A stretch of 64,000 nucleotides of DNA from UBA1756 sp045222555 (GTDB taxonomy: Bacteria; Bacteroidota; Bacteroidia; Bacteroidales; WCHB1-69). Both the position numbers and the translations under genes were made by a program. Under the pieces are notes generated by a model. That model was given only the letters and a program-made list of their open reading frames with translations. It did no database searches and was not told where the DNA came from. Below are positions 17,133 to 27,400 of the stretch, piece by piece (the first letter of the stretch is position 1; each line of letters begins with the position of its first letter). The stretch spans positions 124,001 through 188,000 of the forward strand of contig JBGUYY010000072.1 of assembly GCA_045222555.1 (NCBI GenBank), in the 5' to 3' direction.

Positions 17133-18665
17133 TCAGTCCTCTTCTCGTTGGAAAAGGAAAAATGCGTTGAAGAAGAGGAACAGGTTGATGCCGGTGGTGG
17201 TCTCAAGGGTGTCTTCCACGAGCATGGAGAGCACAAGACAGCACCAGAAGATGACGTACATCAGGTTGATTTTCGGCTTGCAGAGGAAGAACGGACTGAC
17301 CAGCAGGGCGATGAAAAGCAGTACCAGAGGTATTCCGCCCATGAGGGTGTAGGTGAAAAACTGGTTGTGTCCGCCCATGTCGTCTTTGAGGCTCGACTGG
17401 CTGCGGTGCAGCTCCTCGTTGATGGCTTTTTTGTTGCAGCCCATGCCGTAGCCGGTCACGGGATGGCGCTGGATGGCTTGCAGACTGGCTTTCCACAGCT
17501 CGGTTCTTTGCAGGAGCGAGGAACTGTTGGTGGTGCCGTTCAGCTGGTACAGCGAGAAGGTGAAATAGCTGGGATACAGCATTTTCTTGAGACCGAAGGC
17601 TTGTAGGTATGCCTTGTTGGCGATGCCGTTCTCAATGTGCTTCACGTCCTCATCGTCTAATTTCGACACCCCTTTGGCATCTTTGGTCTCGCCGATGGAG
17701 TTGAGATAGCGGATAAGGGTTTTCTGGATACTGTCGTAAGGTACATCGCTGCGTTTGGGCCACGCCTCTCTCAATTCAGCCTCACAAAGATAGAGTCCGA
17801 TTTTATTTCCATTTTCAATGATCTGTCCATCAGGATGTTCTGCGGGAAGATGGGTGTAGGGAGTGCCTTGTGCAGTGGTGGCGGGCAGGTGCTGTTCAAT
17901 GCTTTCGTCGTAATGATAATATTGATAGGTGACGACGCTGAAGGCAATGGCAACGACAGCGCATACCACGCCGCTGACGACAATGGCGATGGTTCGTCCT
18001 GCGGTTTTCTTTCCTTTAAATACATAATATATAAAGATGATGAGGAAAGCAGCGACTAACAGGATGATGCCTGTACCTATTTGAACAGCAAATAGATAGG
18101 CGAAAAGCCATACGGCCATCATCAGGCAGCCCAGCTGGATGGGGATGGAGTAGGTGCCGTTTTTGATGAGAAAATGGAGGCAGAAAATGATGGACAGCAC
18201 CGCGCAGATGCTGAATCGGATATGTGAGATGAACAAGCCGTTGTCGCGGATGTCGTACCCGCCCTTGGTTTGCAGGATGATGACGCTGATGGCGGCAGCC
18301 ACGGATGTGGTGATGGCAAAGGCCAGCAAGGTGAAGCGCTGCCAGCGAATTTTCGGCGGCTCGGTAGTGGCCAGCACGGCCGGCAGGTAGAAAAAGGGCG
18401 TTTTGGTGAGCCAGTCGCGCCATCCGGCCGCCGGGTCGTCGGTGCCGACAAAGCAGTATGCGAAGCAGAAGAAAAAGAGAAGGAAGGCAAAGGCCCCCTT
18501 GTTCTGTTTCAGCAGCTCCCATTTCCGCTTCCAGTTCCATTCCAGCAGCCAGTTGCCAAACAGCACTCCTCCCAATACGTTGGGCAGGGCCACCGAAACG
18601 GGAATCGAGATGGCCAACAGGATGAGGGTGATGGTATGGATGTAACGGTGGGCTTTGCCGAGCAT
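17133..18665 (-). CDS. O-antigen ligase/polymerase-like membrane protein
   Basis: A 510-residue integral membrane protein with about ten hydrophobic segments and one large periplasmic loop (about residues 260-400). After the loop the sequence HPVTGYGMGCNKKAI and HNQFFTYTLMGGIPLVLLF matches the Wzy_C/WaaL pattern, in which a conserved His in the HNxF context follows the loop. Such proteins ligate or polymerise surface glycans at the outer face of the inner membrane. The gene begins seven bases after ctpA, so it is read in that operon, 15 kb from the polysaccharide locus. Ligase versus polymerase cannot be told from sequence. Confidence 0.8.
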   Translation of the reverse strand: MLGKAHRYIHTITLILLAISIPVSVALPNVLGGVLFGNWLLEWNWKRKWELLKQNKGAFAFLLFFFCFAYCFVGTDDPAAGWRDWLTKTPFFYLPAVLATTEPPKIRWQRFTLLAFAITTSVAAAISVIILQTKGGYDIRDNGLFISHIRFSICAVLSIIFCLHFLIKNGTYSIPIQLGCLMMAVWLFAYLFAVQIGTGIILLVAAFLIIFIYYVFKGKKTAGRTIAIVVSGVVCAVVAIAFSVVTYQYYHYDESIEQHLPATTAQGTPYTHLPAEHPDGQIIENGNKIGLYLCEAELREAWPKRSDVPYDSIQKTLIRYLNSIGETKDAKGVSKLDDEDVKHIENGIANKAYLQAFGLKKMLYPSYFTFSLYQLNGTTNSSSLLQRTELWKASLQAIQRHPVTGYGMGCNKKAINEELHRSQSSLKDDMGGHNQFFTYTLMGGIPLVLLFIALLVSPFFLCKPKINLMYVIFWCCLVLSMLVEDTLETTTGINLFLFFNAFFLFQREED

Positions 18666-18672
18666 CGGGGTG

Positions 18673-20316
18673 CTATTTGAGGTTCAGGATGGAACGGTAA
18701 CGGTTCTGGTCGTGGAGAATCTCCTTGGCGGTGGCGATGTCCGGGTCGAGGGAGAGCTCGTTGAGGATGCGACCCTTCTGGTAGTAGTAGCGCACGGCAA
18801 TCTCGGAGGCGAGGTATTCGCTAATCTCCTTCTTGTGCGTCTGCAGGTCGGCGGCCTTCTCGCGTTTCAGCTGCTCCTCCAGCTGCTGGTACAGCGGAGC
18901 GATCTTCTCATAATAACCGTCGTACTCGGCCGCCTCCTTGAGGTCTTTCATCGCATTCTCGCACTCGGTGGTATAGGAGTACTCCTTGTCCTGCACAAAC
19001 TTGACAAACTCCTCAAAGGTGTCGTCGTCAACTGTGAACTGGTCGGCAGGGGGGATCATGGTGTGGTTGGCGTGGTACTGGTTGGCGAAGTCGAAGATGT
19101 GGTTGTTGAGGATGAGCGCGGTGAGCACGCCGCTGATGTAGTCCACGGGAGTGGCTACGTCGGGCTCAATGCCGCCCTTGTCGTACACGGTGCGCCCGTT
19201 TTTGGTCTTGAAGGCCACGGCTAACGAGTCGGGAATGACGTGCGACTTGGTGGAGTCTTTGCTGAAGTACTCGATCTTCTGCACGCAGCGACCGCTCGGG
19301 ATGTAATATTTCGAGACGGTGAGTTTCATCGAGCTGTTGAAACTCAGCGGCACAATGTTCTGTACCAGTCCTTTGCCGTAACTCTTCTTGCCCACGATGA
19401 CGCCGCGGTCGAGGTCCTGGAACGCGCCCGACACGATCTCGGAGGCGGAGGCGCTGTTCTCGTTCACCAGAACCACCACGGGAATGTCCTTGTCGATGGG
19501 GTGCGCCGGCGTGCGGAAGATATGGTTCTGCTCTTCAATCTTGCCTTTGGTGTAAACAATCACGGTGCCCTGCTCCACGAAGATGTTCATGATCTTTACG
19601 GCTTCCTGCAGCAGACCGCCGCCGTTGTTGCGGAGGTCGAGGATGAGGGCGCTCATGCCCTGTCCCTTGAGGTCGGTGAAGGCATCTTTCACCTCTTTGC
19701 CGGCCTTGTCGGTGAACTGGTCGAGTTTGATGTAACCTACTGATTCATCGAGCATCCCGTAGTAGGGGATGTTGGGCAGGGTGATCTCTTCGCGGGTGAT
19801 GTTGAAGGTGAAGTTCTTGTTTTTGCTGGGACGGAACACCTCAAGGGTGACGGTGGTGCCGGGCTGTCCGCGCATGGCGGAACTCACATCGGTAGAGTTC
19901 TTACCCGACGTGGTCTTGCCGTCCACCTTGGTGATGATGTCGCCTGCAAGCAGGCCGCTCTTCTGGGCGGGACTGTTCTCGTAAATCTCGGAGATGGCGA
20001 TTTTGTCGGTGGCGTACTGCTGGATGAGCGCCCCGATGCCGCCGTACTGCCCGGAGGTGAGCATCTTCACGTCCTCAATCTCGTTTTCAGTGTAATACAC
20101 GGTGTAGGGGTCGAGGCTTTCGAGCATGGCGTCGATGGCGGTGCGGGTGAGGTCGCCGGGGGTGATCTCATCGGCATATTTGGCGTTCAGCTCGCGCAAT
20201 ACTGAAATGAAGATGTCCACGTTCTTGGCGATCTCAAAATCGTTCTGCGCGCGGGCGGGCAACAACATCGTCCCGCACAAAATGACGACTGCTATGATGG
20301 ATTTTATCTGTTTCAT
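18673..20316 (-). CDS. C-terminal processing peptidase (S41 family) with PDZ domain
   Basis: A periplasmic serine protease of the CtpA/Tsp type. I take the ATG at 20316 (MKQIKSIIAVVIL...), not the upstream TTG, giving 547 residues with a signal peptide ending near ARAQ. The PDZ domain spans about 85-165 (GGIGALIQQY, SGLLAGDIITKVDGK). The S41 core has NENSASASEIVSGAF with catalytic Ser290 and, 25 residues later, Lys315 in KKSYGKGLVQ, the expected Ser-Lys dyad. A long helical C-terminal tail follows. It is located between yidD and the O-antigen-ligase gene in a minus-strand operon. Confidence 0.9.
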   Translation of the reverse strand: MKQIKSIIAVVILCGTMLLPARAQNDFEIAKNVDIFISVLRELNAKYADEITPGDLTRTAIDAMLESLDPYTVYYTENEIEDVKMLTSGQYGGIGALIQQYATDKIAISEIYENSPAQKSGLLAGDIITKVDGKTTSGKNSTDVSSAMRGQPGTTVTLEVFRPSKNKNFTFNITREEITLPNIPYYGMLDESVGYIKLDQFTDKAGKEVKDAFTDLKGQGMSALILDLRNNGGGLLQEAVKIMNIFVEQGTVIVYTKGKIEEQNHIFRTPAHPIDKDIPVVVLVNENSASASEIVSGAFQDLDRGVIVGKKSYGKGLVQNIVPLSFNSSMKLTVSKYYIPSGRCVQKIEYFSKDSTKSHVIPDSLAVAFKTKNGRTVYDKGGIEPDVATPVDYISGVLTALILNNHIFDFANQYHANHTMIPPADQFTVDDDTFEEFVKFVQDKEYSYTTECENAMKDLKEAAEYDGYYEKIAPLYQQLEEQLKREKAADLQTHKKEISEYLASEIAVRYYYQKGRILNELSLDPDIATAKEILHDQNRYRSILNLK

Positions 20317-20325
20317 GGATATATT

Positions 20326-20352
20326 TTTCAATTTTCAATTTTCAATTTTCCA
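20326..20352. repeat. AT-rich tandem motif (TTTTCAATT x3) between yidD and ctpA
   Basis: Three tandem TTTTCAATT units followed by a degenerate unit. This is the same motif family as at 9895-9937 and other gene ends. It sits in the operon spacer just upstream of the ctpA start codon. Confidence 0.7.
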
Positions 20353-20359
20353 TTCCCAA

Positions 20360-20602
20360 TTACGGTACAGGATCATAACCACTGCCGCCCCACGGGTTGC
20401 ACGACAGCACGCGCTTGAAGGTGAGCCATGAGCCCTTGAACGGACCGTGTTTGCGCAGGGCTTCGATGCCGTAGTTGGAACAGGTGGGCGTGTAACGGCA
20501 TGACCTTCCGATCAACGGCGACAACGTCCATTGATATACTTTGATGAAGAATATCAGGATGTTGGCAAGGGCTTTCTTGAAGAGTTCGTAAGCTTTTTTC
20601 AC
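20360..20602 (-). CDS. yidD: Membrane protein insertion efficiency factor
   Basis: An 80-residue YidD protein that assists YidC-mediated membrane protein insertion. The diagnostic motifs are complete: IKVYQWTLSPLIGRSCRYTP, then CSNYGIEALRKHGPFKG, and the C-terminal RVLSCNPWGGSGYDPVP. An amphipathic N-terminal helix is present. It overlaps the 3' end of rnpA by 4 bp, the usual rnpA-yidD arrangement, indicating translational coupling. Confidence 0.95.
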   Translation of the reverse strand: MKKAYELFKKALANILIFFIKVYQWTLSPLIGRSCRYTPTCSNYGIEALRKHGPFKGSWLTFKRVLSCNPWGGSGYDPVP

Positions 20603-21021
20603 AGGCCTTCCGTTGGTTTTGCTATGGTTAAACGATGTAGGATTTCGATTATTTTGTCCTCCACTATTTTATAGGGAGAAATTTCTTTCGACACGTAGGT
20701 GATGAGCAACTGCACGCGCTGTCCCCGCTCTTGCAGCACGGGGTCAAGAATCTCGCGGTGGTGCAGACGATAGGCCTCGCGGATGAGACGCTTCATGTGA
20801 TTGCGATCTACGGCGTGCTTGAAAAAATGCTTGGGCACGCTGATGACAATCTGGCATACGGGCTCCTTCTCGTTGAGAGGCAGGAAAATGTAATGGCATT
20901 TGAGGGGATGGCAGAAAATTTTCTGCCGATTGCGCAACAGTCCGGCAATTTGTATTTCGGAACAGAGGCGTTCTCTTTTGGAAAACGTAAGATGCTCGTT
21001 GTTAGCGTTTTCTGGTGGCAT
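20599..21021 (-). CDS. rnpA: Ribonuclease P protein component
   Basis: The protein subunit of RNase P, which binds the catalytic RNA and the 5' leader of pre-tRNA. The 140-residue product carries the family's basic motif KHAVDRNHMKRLIREAYR and the N-terminal LTFSKRERLCSE. The start overlaps the end of hemD by 20 bp. No rpmH lies next to it; the order hemD-rnpA-yidD replaces the rpmH-rnpA pair known from many other bacteria. Confidence 0.93.
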   Translation of the reverse strand: MPPENANNEHLTFSKRERLCSEIQIAGLLRNRQKIFCHPLKCHYIFLPLNEKEPVCQIVISVPKHFFKHAVDRNHMKRLIREAYRLHHREILDPVLQERGQRVQLLITYVSKEISPYKIVEDKIIEILHRLTIAKPTEGL

Positions 21022-21766
21022 GTTCTTTCAAGAAGGCGTCCATGGCGGAGGTGATGGACTGATGTTCCTTGGTGGGAGCCTGAACATGGAGGGTGAAACC
21101 GGCGTTGGTGACGGCGGCGCAGGCGGGAGCTCCCAGAGCACCGATGGCCACCTCGCCCTGCTCGAAGTCAGGGTAGTTCTCCTTCAGCGAGGCAATTCCC
21201 GACGGACTGAAGAAGATGATCATGTCGTACTTGTTGATGTCAATCGAGGCTTTCAGGTCAGCGGGCACGGTCTTGAAGATAACGGCCTGCGAGAACGCGA
21301 TGTTGTGTTCGCGGAAGAAGTCGGCATACTGGGTGGCCATCGAATCGGCCCCACAGGGAACCAAGTACTTGTATTCGGGATTCTTCAAAAACAGGTCGAA
21401 CACGCCTTTTGGGTTGTTGTTCTTGTTGAAGAAGATCTTGCGTTTGCGGAACTGGATGTATTTCTGGAGATAGAAGGCCACCTGGTCGGTCGAACAGAAG
21501 TATTTCATCTCCTCCGGAAGTTCGCAGCGCAACTCTTTCACCAGACTGAAGAAATAGTCAACGGTGGTCTTGCTGGAGAAAACAACAGCATTGTGGTCGA
21601 GAATGTTGATGTGGGCTTCCCGGAATTCACGGGAAGGAATTCCTTCAATGCGGAAAAACTTGAAGAAGTCGATGTTGATGCTATATTTCCGGGTCAAATC
21701 GGCATAGGGCGATTTGTCGAATTCGGCTGGGGCGTTTTGGGAGATGAGGATGTTTTTTACTTTCAT
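21002..21766 (-). CDS. hemD: Uroporphyrinogen-III synthase
   Basis: Cyclises hydroxymethylbilane to uroporphyrinogen III in tetrapyrrole synthesis. I use the ATG at 21766 (MKVKNILISQ), since the longer frame begins at TTG; this gives 254 residues. The two-domain HemD fold is suggested by NAVVFSSKTTVDYFFSL in the first half, and by YDMIIFFSPSGIASL and VAIGALGAPACAAVTNAGF in the second. HemD is poorly conserved, but the SPSGI and IGxxTAxA-like blocks together with length and context support it. It follows the DUF4271 gene by 44 bp. Confidence 0.88.
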   Translation of the reverse strand: MKVKNILISQNAPAEFDKSPYADLTRKYSINIDFFKFFRIEGIPSREFREAHINILDHNAVVFSSKTTVDYFFSLVKELRCELPEEMKYFCSTDQVAFYLQKYIQFRKRKIFFNKNNNPKGVFDLFLKNPEYKYLVPCGADSMATQYADFFREHNIAFSQAVIFKTVPADLKASIDINKYDMIIFFSPSGIASLKENYPDFEQGEVAIGALGAPACAAVTNAGFTLHVQAPTKEHQSITSAMDAFLKEHATRKR

Positions 21767-21810
21767 AAACCGCAAAATTGGTGTTTCAATATTGTGATGT
21801 AAATCCCTGA

Positions 21811-22515
21811 TTATCTGAAAGAAATCATCATTTTAATGATGACCAGAAAGGGTAGAATTTCAATCGTGCAAAAGTACAAAAAAAATTCGAAGTAATTAAA
21901 GCGCGACGATTTTAAATTGAGGGTGCGGAACCATGCGAAGAGATAGCAGGCGACAAAGAGGATGCCATAAAGCAGCAACCAAGAGAGCTGGGAGGTGTAG
22001 GTGGCGGCTACAGCAAGGGGAAGCAGGATGAGGGAGCAGCAGGTGGTGCAGAAAAAACGGTTCTGCTCGTGGGTGGCACGGTCTTCGTCGCAGTCAAAGA
22101 TGAAGGCGAGAAGGTGCAGGTTGGCAGTCTTGAGGAAGTAGAAGGCCGCAGCGGCAGCAGTGCAGGTGAGGAAGAGCAGGGGCGGAGAGAAGTGGCTGCT
22201 GATTCCCGGCAGGAAGGCCGACACCAGCAGGTAGAGCGTCATGCCGATCACGAGGAAGTCGTAGAGGAAGAGGAAGGCGTAAATCCACTCGGCAAGAGGC
22301 TTGCTCTCGCGCAAAAGTTGGTTGCGGCTGCGCGGCGAAAAAAGCGCCCGAATGATGGATGTGAACTTGCGCCGGCCATTCACAATGATGAGCGTCAGCA
22401 GCACCAGAATGCCGCAAAACACCCAGGTCACCCAGTCCAACACGCGCCCCGTTGCCGGTATCGGCAGCGGCTCGATGTTGAGGAGTGTGTTGTATAATGC
22501 TGATAATAAGTTCAT
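21811..22515 (-). CDS. DUF4271 family membrane protein
   Basis: A Bacteroidetes-specific integral membrane protein of unknown function. The frame extends to a TTG at 22551, but that codon overlaps the promoter element, so the ATG at 22515 (MNLLSALYNTLLN) is preferred, giving 234 residues. There are about six membrane segments. The C-terminal segment FNYFEFFLYFCTIEILPFLVIIK is characteristic of the family. It is the first gene of the operon running to hemD, rnpA, yidD, ctpA and the ligase-like gene; adjacency to hemD is common in this phylum. Confidence 0.8.
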   Translation of the reverse strand: MNLLSALYNTLLNIEPLPIPATGRVLDWVTWVFCGILVLLTLIIVNGRRKFTSIIRALFSPRSRNQLLRESKPLAEWIYAFLFLYDFLVIGMTLYLLVSAFLPGISSHFSPPLLFLTCTAAAAAFYFLKTANLHLLAFIFDCDEDRATHEQNRFFCTTCCSLILLPLAVAATYTSQLSWLLLYGILFVACYLFAWFRTLNLKSSRFNYFEFFLYFCTIEILPFLVIIKMMISFR

Positions 22516-22546
22516 TGTGAAAATTACACGACCTGTTTTTCTGCGC

Positions 22547-22556
22547 TGCAAAATTA
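22547..22556 (-). promoter_or_regulatory. -7 promoter element for the DUF4271-hemD-rnpA-yidD operon
   Basis: Minus strand TAATTTTGCA, 31 bp before the ATG at 22515. It is divergent from the tRNA promoter at 22604. Confidence 0.65.
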
Positions 22557-22603
22557 CAAGAAAAAATTTTCTTTACAGGGTATGGGCATACGAAAAAATC
22601 ATG

Positions 22604-22613
22604 TATTTTTGCA
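22604..22613 (+). promoter_or_regulatory. -7 promoter element for tRNA-Leu
   Basis: TATTTTTGCA, 19 bp before the first base of the tRNA. Confidence 0.65.
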
Positions 22614-22632
22614 CGCTCAAAAAAGCACCGAT

Positions 22633-22716
22633 GCCCAGGTGGCGGAATTGGTAGACGCGTCGGTCTCAAAAACCGATGAGGTAACACTCGTGCCGGTTCG
22701 ATCCCGGCCCCGGGTA
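22633..22716 (+). tRNA. tRNA-Leu, anticodon CAA
   Basis: A class II tRNA of 84 bases. Starting GCCCAGG and ending CCCGGGT plus discriminator A, the acceptor stem has a G-T and an A-C pair. The D-arm reads GCGGAATTGGTAGACGC. The anticodon stem TCGGT/ACCGA closes a 7-base loop CTCAAAA with anticodon CAA. A long variable arm (TGAGGTAACACTCG) is typical of Leu. The T-arm is GCCGG-TTCGATC-CCGGC. The CCA end is not encoded. Only this tRNA was found in the window. Confidence 0.95.
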
Positions 22717-22724
22717 CAGGGGGA

Positions 22725-22764
22725 AATCCCGATAGTTTGAATCTCAAACTGTCGGGATTTTTTT
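22725..22764 (+). terminator. Rho-independent terminator after tRNA-Leu
   Basis: A 16-bp stem (22725-22740 with 22744-22759, one G-T pair, 3-base loop) is directly followed by a T-run. It is one of the strongest terminators in the window. Confidence 0.9.
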
Positions 22765-22765
22765 G

Positions 22766-22775
22766 TATTTTTGTC
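22766..22775 (+). promoter_or_regulatory. -7 promoter element for the gene at 22796
   Basis: TATTTTTGTC, one base off the TAnnTTTGC consensus, starting directly after the tRNA terminator and 20 bp before the ATG. Confidence 0.5.
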
Positions 22776-22795
22776 CCGCCAAAAATACCATAGTG

Positions 22796-24460
22796 ATGAA
22801 AAAAATTCTGTTCATCGGGATAATGCTGATCCTGACAGGAACGATCAGCGCCCAAAACGATTCCTACCTCCGTGTGCTGCAGCATGTACCCGACAGCTGC
22901 AACTCGGTAAAAATCCTCTATCTGGATTCTCTCGCCGAACAGTTGGAACTTAAGAAGTTGAACGACATCCACCTGATTGATGCCGTGAGTCAACTCCTGG
23001 GTAATAAATCCTTGAATGCAGGAATTAATGATTTGATTCACAGTTGGATAGAGAAAGACGACAAAATCGGCGTGGACTTCACTGCTGCTGCTGCACTCGT
23101 CAACGACGGTTTACTGTTCATCCCGCTCAACAATGAAAAGAATTTTGAAAAGGAACTTTTTAAGATTATTGGTAGAAAAATTCCCTGTCAAAACATCAAA
23201 AAGAAAGGCATCAAAATCTACAACCTGAGAAATACAAGCCTTCTCTGCATGGGCGATTGGGCTCTGCTGGATTTGGATGGTGTGTTTTTTGATGTGCCGC
23301 AGGAACAGATTCCCAATTTGGTTGCTCCCACCTGTTTTATGGAAAGCCAATACTACAAAACAATGGTGCAAAAAGGCATGACCAGCTGCTCCGTGTCTTT
23401 TTACGATGCGCTTTCCGTAGGCGAGTTAATGGATCAGTTTAGTGTGTTCGGCATGGCAGGATTCATTCCTGTCTATGAGTTCATGAATGATAGGGTCATC
23501 TTTGCGAGGACTGAGATGGGAAAAGAGAGGATACGCTATGTGCGCGAAATGTACCACAATGATGGCGCGATGACACCGATGACCTACGATGCATCGATCC
23601 TCCATCCCGAAAAGCTGGAGAAGCTGCTTCCTTACGTGACAGAGCATCCGAAGGGGGTGGTGAGCTCCTTCATCAGTAGCAATGTTCCTTCGAAAAGCAC
23701 TCCTTATATTGATATTGCTATGCCTTCCTTTTATTTTCTCTCTACAAGACTTAGTGATCTGGTCGGGTATCAGCCATGGCTGGTGAATTATTGTGAGAAT
23801 AATAAGTATCTGTTGGCCAGTATGGTGGAGGATTCTGTGGATTTTCCTCATTTTTTGGAAAATTTCGTTGAAAAGAACAACCGCTACATGGATTCCATTC
23901 ATCATGTTGAAATCGAATATGATGGAGAGCCGGAGAGAGTCTCCTTGATAAATTTGGAAGATGGAACGGAGTGGATCAGTCAGGAGTATGGAACGGAATA
24001 TGACGAGCAGGAGGGAATGAAGCAGCTTGTTCGTGAACGGTATGGCGACTGGGATATGTATCTTATTATTACACAGAAAAAAGAGCTGAAAATGGATGGG
24101 GAGCTGTTTGGCGATTATTCCATGCGCTGGTCGCTGGAGCGCGATACGGCGTATGTGCTGTTGGAGGGCGACAAGTTCTTTTGCACCGACGATACGACCT
24201 GTTTCGAGCAGATCCGCCACCCGCGGATTCCGGAGTGGCTCCCTGTGGAGCGGATGCTGCACTCACCGGTTTACATGATAAATGATGTTAGGGCTTCAAT
24301 CAAGCAGGATGTCGCCTTTTTCCCCGCTGAAAAGTTGGAGATTTATGTGCAGGATAACCGGATTATCTCTGACCTCCATGCCGCTGCCGGTCTGGAGAAC
24401 AGTATTTGGTATGAAATAGTGAAGTGCTTCGCAGACAGGATTCTCAAGATGGGGTTCTGA
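22796..24460 (+). CDS. Secreted protein of unknown function (possibly DUF4836-like)
   Basis: The ATG at 22796 gives 554 residues (an upstream ATG at 22763 lies in the terminator and before the promoter). A signal peptide ends near TISAQ. The first part reads VPDSCNSVKILYLDSLAEQLELKK, then IGVDFTAAAALVNDGLLFIPL and NNEKNFEKELFKIIG. This layout resembles Bacteroidetes DUF4836 proteins, with a short strand, helix and then a domain compared against a threshold, but similarity is weak and the call is tentative. Expression is monocistronic, with its own promoter after the tRNA terminator; the next gene is convergent. Confidence 0.55.
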   Translation: MKKILFIGIMLILTGTISAQNDSYLRVLQHVPDSCNSVKILYLDSLAEQLELKKLNDIHLIDAVSQLLGNKSLNAGINDLIHSWIEKDDKIGVDFTAAAALVNDGLLFIPLNNEKNFEKELFKIIGRKIPCQNIKKKGIKIYNLRNTSLLCMGDWALLDLDGVFFDVPQEQIPNLVAPTCFMESQYYKTMVQKGMTSCSVSFYDALSVGELMDQFSVFGMAGFIPVYEFMNDRVIFARTEMGKERIRYVREMYHNDGAMTPMTYDASILHPEKLEKLLPYVTEHPKGVVSSFISSNVPSKSTPYIDIAMPSFYFLSTRLSDLVGYQPWLVNYCENNKYLLASMVEDSVDFPHFLENFVEKNNRYMDSIHHVEIEYDGEPERVSLINLEDGTEWISQEYGTEYDEQEGMKQLVRERYGDWDMYLIITQKKELKMDGELFGDYSMRWSLERDTAYVLLEGDKFFCTDDTTCFEQIRHPRIPEWLPVERMLHSPVYMINDVRASIKQDVAFFPAEKLEIYVQDNRIISDLHAAAGLENSIWYEIVKCFADRILKMGF

Positions 24461-24490
24461 GGTCAGAAAGCGGTCGCTACGTTTTTTTCT

Positions 24491-27400
24491 TTACTGCTTT
24501 GTAAATTTCTTTACGACGACGCTGTCGCCGCTGATGATGCGGGCGAAGTAGATGCCAGATTTCCAGTCGTTCACGTCAATTTCCACCTTCCCGGCTCCGA
24601 TCTCACTGCGGAAAATGATGCGGCCGGTGGCGTCGTAAACCGCCACCTCCTTCATGGTGGCCCCGTCGCCGTCAGCCTGCAAGGTGACGGTGTGCGTGGC
24701 CGGATTCGGGAAGAGGAGCACGCCGCCCGCAGGATCGTAGTCGCTCACCGCCGTGTTCACCTGAACCGTGGTGCTGGCCGTGCCGCTGCAGCCATGCTCT
24801 GTCGTGCCGGTCACGGAGTAGGTGGTGTTGCTCGTGGGTGCCACGGTGATCGACGCGGTGGTCGCGTTCGTGCTCCAGAGGTAGCTGTCGGCCCCGCTGG
24901 CCGTCAGCGTAGTGCTGCTGCCAGCGTTGATCTGCGTGTTGCCGCTGATGGTGACATCGGGTGCGGGATGGATGGTCAGAATGAGGGTCACCACACTGTC
25001 GCAATGACAGCTGGTGGTGAATGTCTGCGTGTAGGTTCCGCTCTCGCTGTAGAGGGAGTCGTTCCACGTATAAGGACCGCAGTGGCTCACCTCAACGACG
25101 GGGGCGACCGGCTCCCCGATGTTCACGATGAGGGTGAGCGAACTGTCGCAGCCGTAGCTCGTAGTGTGCGGATAGTAGAACTCGCCGGAAACCGTCTCCT
25201 CGTCAAAGGTCACATTCTCAGGCTCGTAGGTGTACGGCAGTTCGGTGCGGCAGAGGGTGAGGGTCTCGGTGTGGGTATATACGGGGTGGAGGGTGAGGTG
25301 TAGCGTCACGATGCTGTCGCAGCCGTTGGCAGCGACGAGGGTCTGTATATAATCGCCAGATTCATAGTAGGTTTCATCGTTCCAAACATATTCGCCACAA
25401 GTCTCTTCGCTGAACTCATAGGTGGAATGGAATCTTTTGGTCACGTTCATGGTGATGGTGCTGTCGCAGCCGCCTCCGAAGGTGATGATGGTGGTTTCGG
25501 TGCCCTCATCGTCAAAGGTGACTCCGTGCCATGTGAACGGGAAGTCGTCTTCGCAGACGGCGCTGTCGAGCGTCAGGGTCACGTCATCGCAGGCATAACC
25601 GGCAATGCAGATGTTGAATCGCATGTTGCTGCGTGAATTGGGTACGTAGTAGTCGGGGGTGGAGAGAGTAGCCGCATTGAGGGCGGTGCTGCTTTCGGTG
25701 ATGAGGCATTTGCGCCCGTTGGGACTGTGGCACACGAAGCATCCTTGCGAGCTGCTGGTGGAGACCGCCGTGCCCGAGTTGTTGAGCACTGCCACAACGA
25801 GACTCGAGGTGCCGTCGTAGAAGAAGGGAGTCTGGAAGGCGATTTCATTCCATGTCATGTTGCCGCTGTGCAGCTGGATAGGACCGGAATAGACGAGGGT
25901 CATCTCATTGACAGGAATATAGGTGTATACGAAGGTGTCAATCTGGGCGTGACCGACATAGATAGAGATGTTGTTAAGAGTCTGATTGCTAAGTTGATAA
26001 CTTTGGAATGAGATGGAGTTGAGTTTGGCCGCTGCGGTGATGCCCAGCGCATTCAGTTCGCTGCGTGAGAAAAGCTGCTGCGAGTAGGAGTAGCGGTAGT
26101 TGCTGTTCGAAAGGTCGATGGGGAAGTAGTAGGTTCCGCTGTTGCCCACCGTGGAGGTGACGGTGCGGTTGTTGTCATCGTTGCAGCGGATGCGGGTGGC
26201 GAAGGAGGCCATCGACGACCAGCCGCTGAGGGTGTCTTCGCCGCAGATGGCCTGCACATACACGTCGTAGGCGTGTTCGGCAGTAAGGTTCTCGAAGGTG
26301 TACGGCGACTGCACATCCGTAAGGAAAGTGCCGGTGCCGGGGGTGAAGCCGGCGGGACCGTACTCAAGGTTGTAGCCTATCGGATTGCCGCCCGAGCTCC
26401 ACGACAGGGTGGCTTCCTCCTCGTCGATGTCGCTCACATTCAGGTTGATGGGGTAGGGACAGTCGGAGCAGGCGTAGTTGACCGAGAAGAAGCGGCCGGC
26501 GGTGGGGTTGCCGTTCACATAGTACAGCGTGTCGTTGTCGGCGTTGCGGATGAGGAAGCAGCACACGGCATCGTTGCTGCCGGAGTACCATTCGAAGTGC
26601 AGGCTGTCCTCGCACACCTCGAAGGTGTAAGTGTTGCTGTGGAGGGTGGGTAGCAGGGTGATGCCCTTGATGGCCTTATCGCCCTGATACACCACCATAT
26701 AGGCGCCGTTCCAGCCGTTGCCGTTGCTGGTGTTGTTGGCCACATCGATGGTGATGGTGCAGCTCTCGCCTTCGCAAACGGGCTTGTTGGGACGGATGCC
26801 GAAGATGGCGGCCTGATAGTCGAGGTACTCGTGGGCGTTGGTGCCGCTCACGGTGAAGAAGCCGTTGCCGCTGCCGCCCCAGCCGAAGTTGAAGTGGAAG
26901 TAGTTGGTATTGTCGTAGCCGTCGCAGAGGAAGGCATGACCGCCCTCGCTGCTCGAGCCGCTATAAGAGAGCGGCAGTCCTTGGTCGAGGTTGGCTTTCA
27001 GCATGTTATTCCATTGGTTGACAGAGTATTGTGAGAGGTATAACATCCCGTCGCAGGTGTAGTCGAAATAGTTGGCGAATGCATAGGGTAGGTCGCTGGA
27101 GAAGGCGCCGCTGCCATTGTAGCCGTAAGTCATATCCACGGCCACACCGCAGTGGTACGAGAGGCGGGCCACCTGGGTACGCATCAGCGAGTGGGTGCTG
27201 GCGTCGATGGAGGTGGGCATGAGGTCATAGAGATAGATGGTGTTGCCGAAGTCGGCGGAGAGGGTGCCGAGGTCCACGGGGTTGTTGTCCATGGAGGTGG
27301 CGTGGTAGCTGTGGGAGCCGTTGCCGCGCACGGGCCATTCCCAGTAGCGGAAGAGCTGAGCGGTAGCGGTGGCCACGCAGCCGGTGACAGCCTGCACGGT

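Noticed and set aside
20317..20331. TTG start for ctpA at 20331
   Set aside because: Falls in the AT-rich repeat; the ATG at 20316 starts a standard signal peptide.
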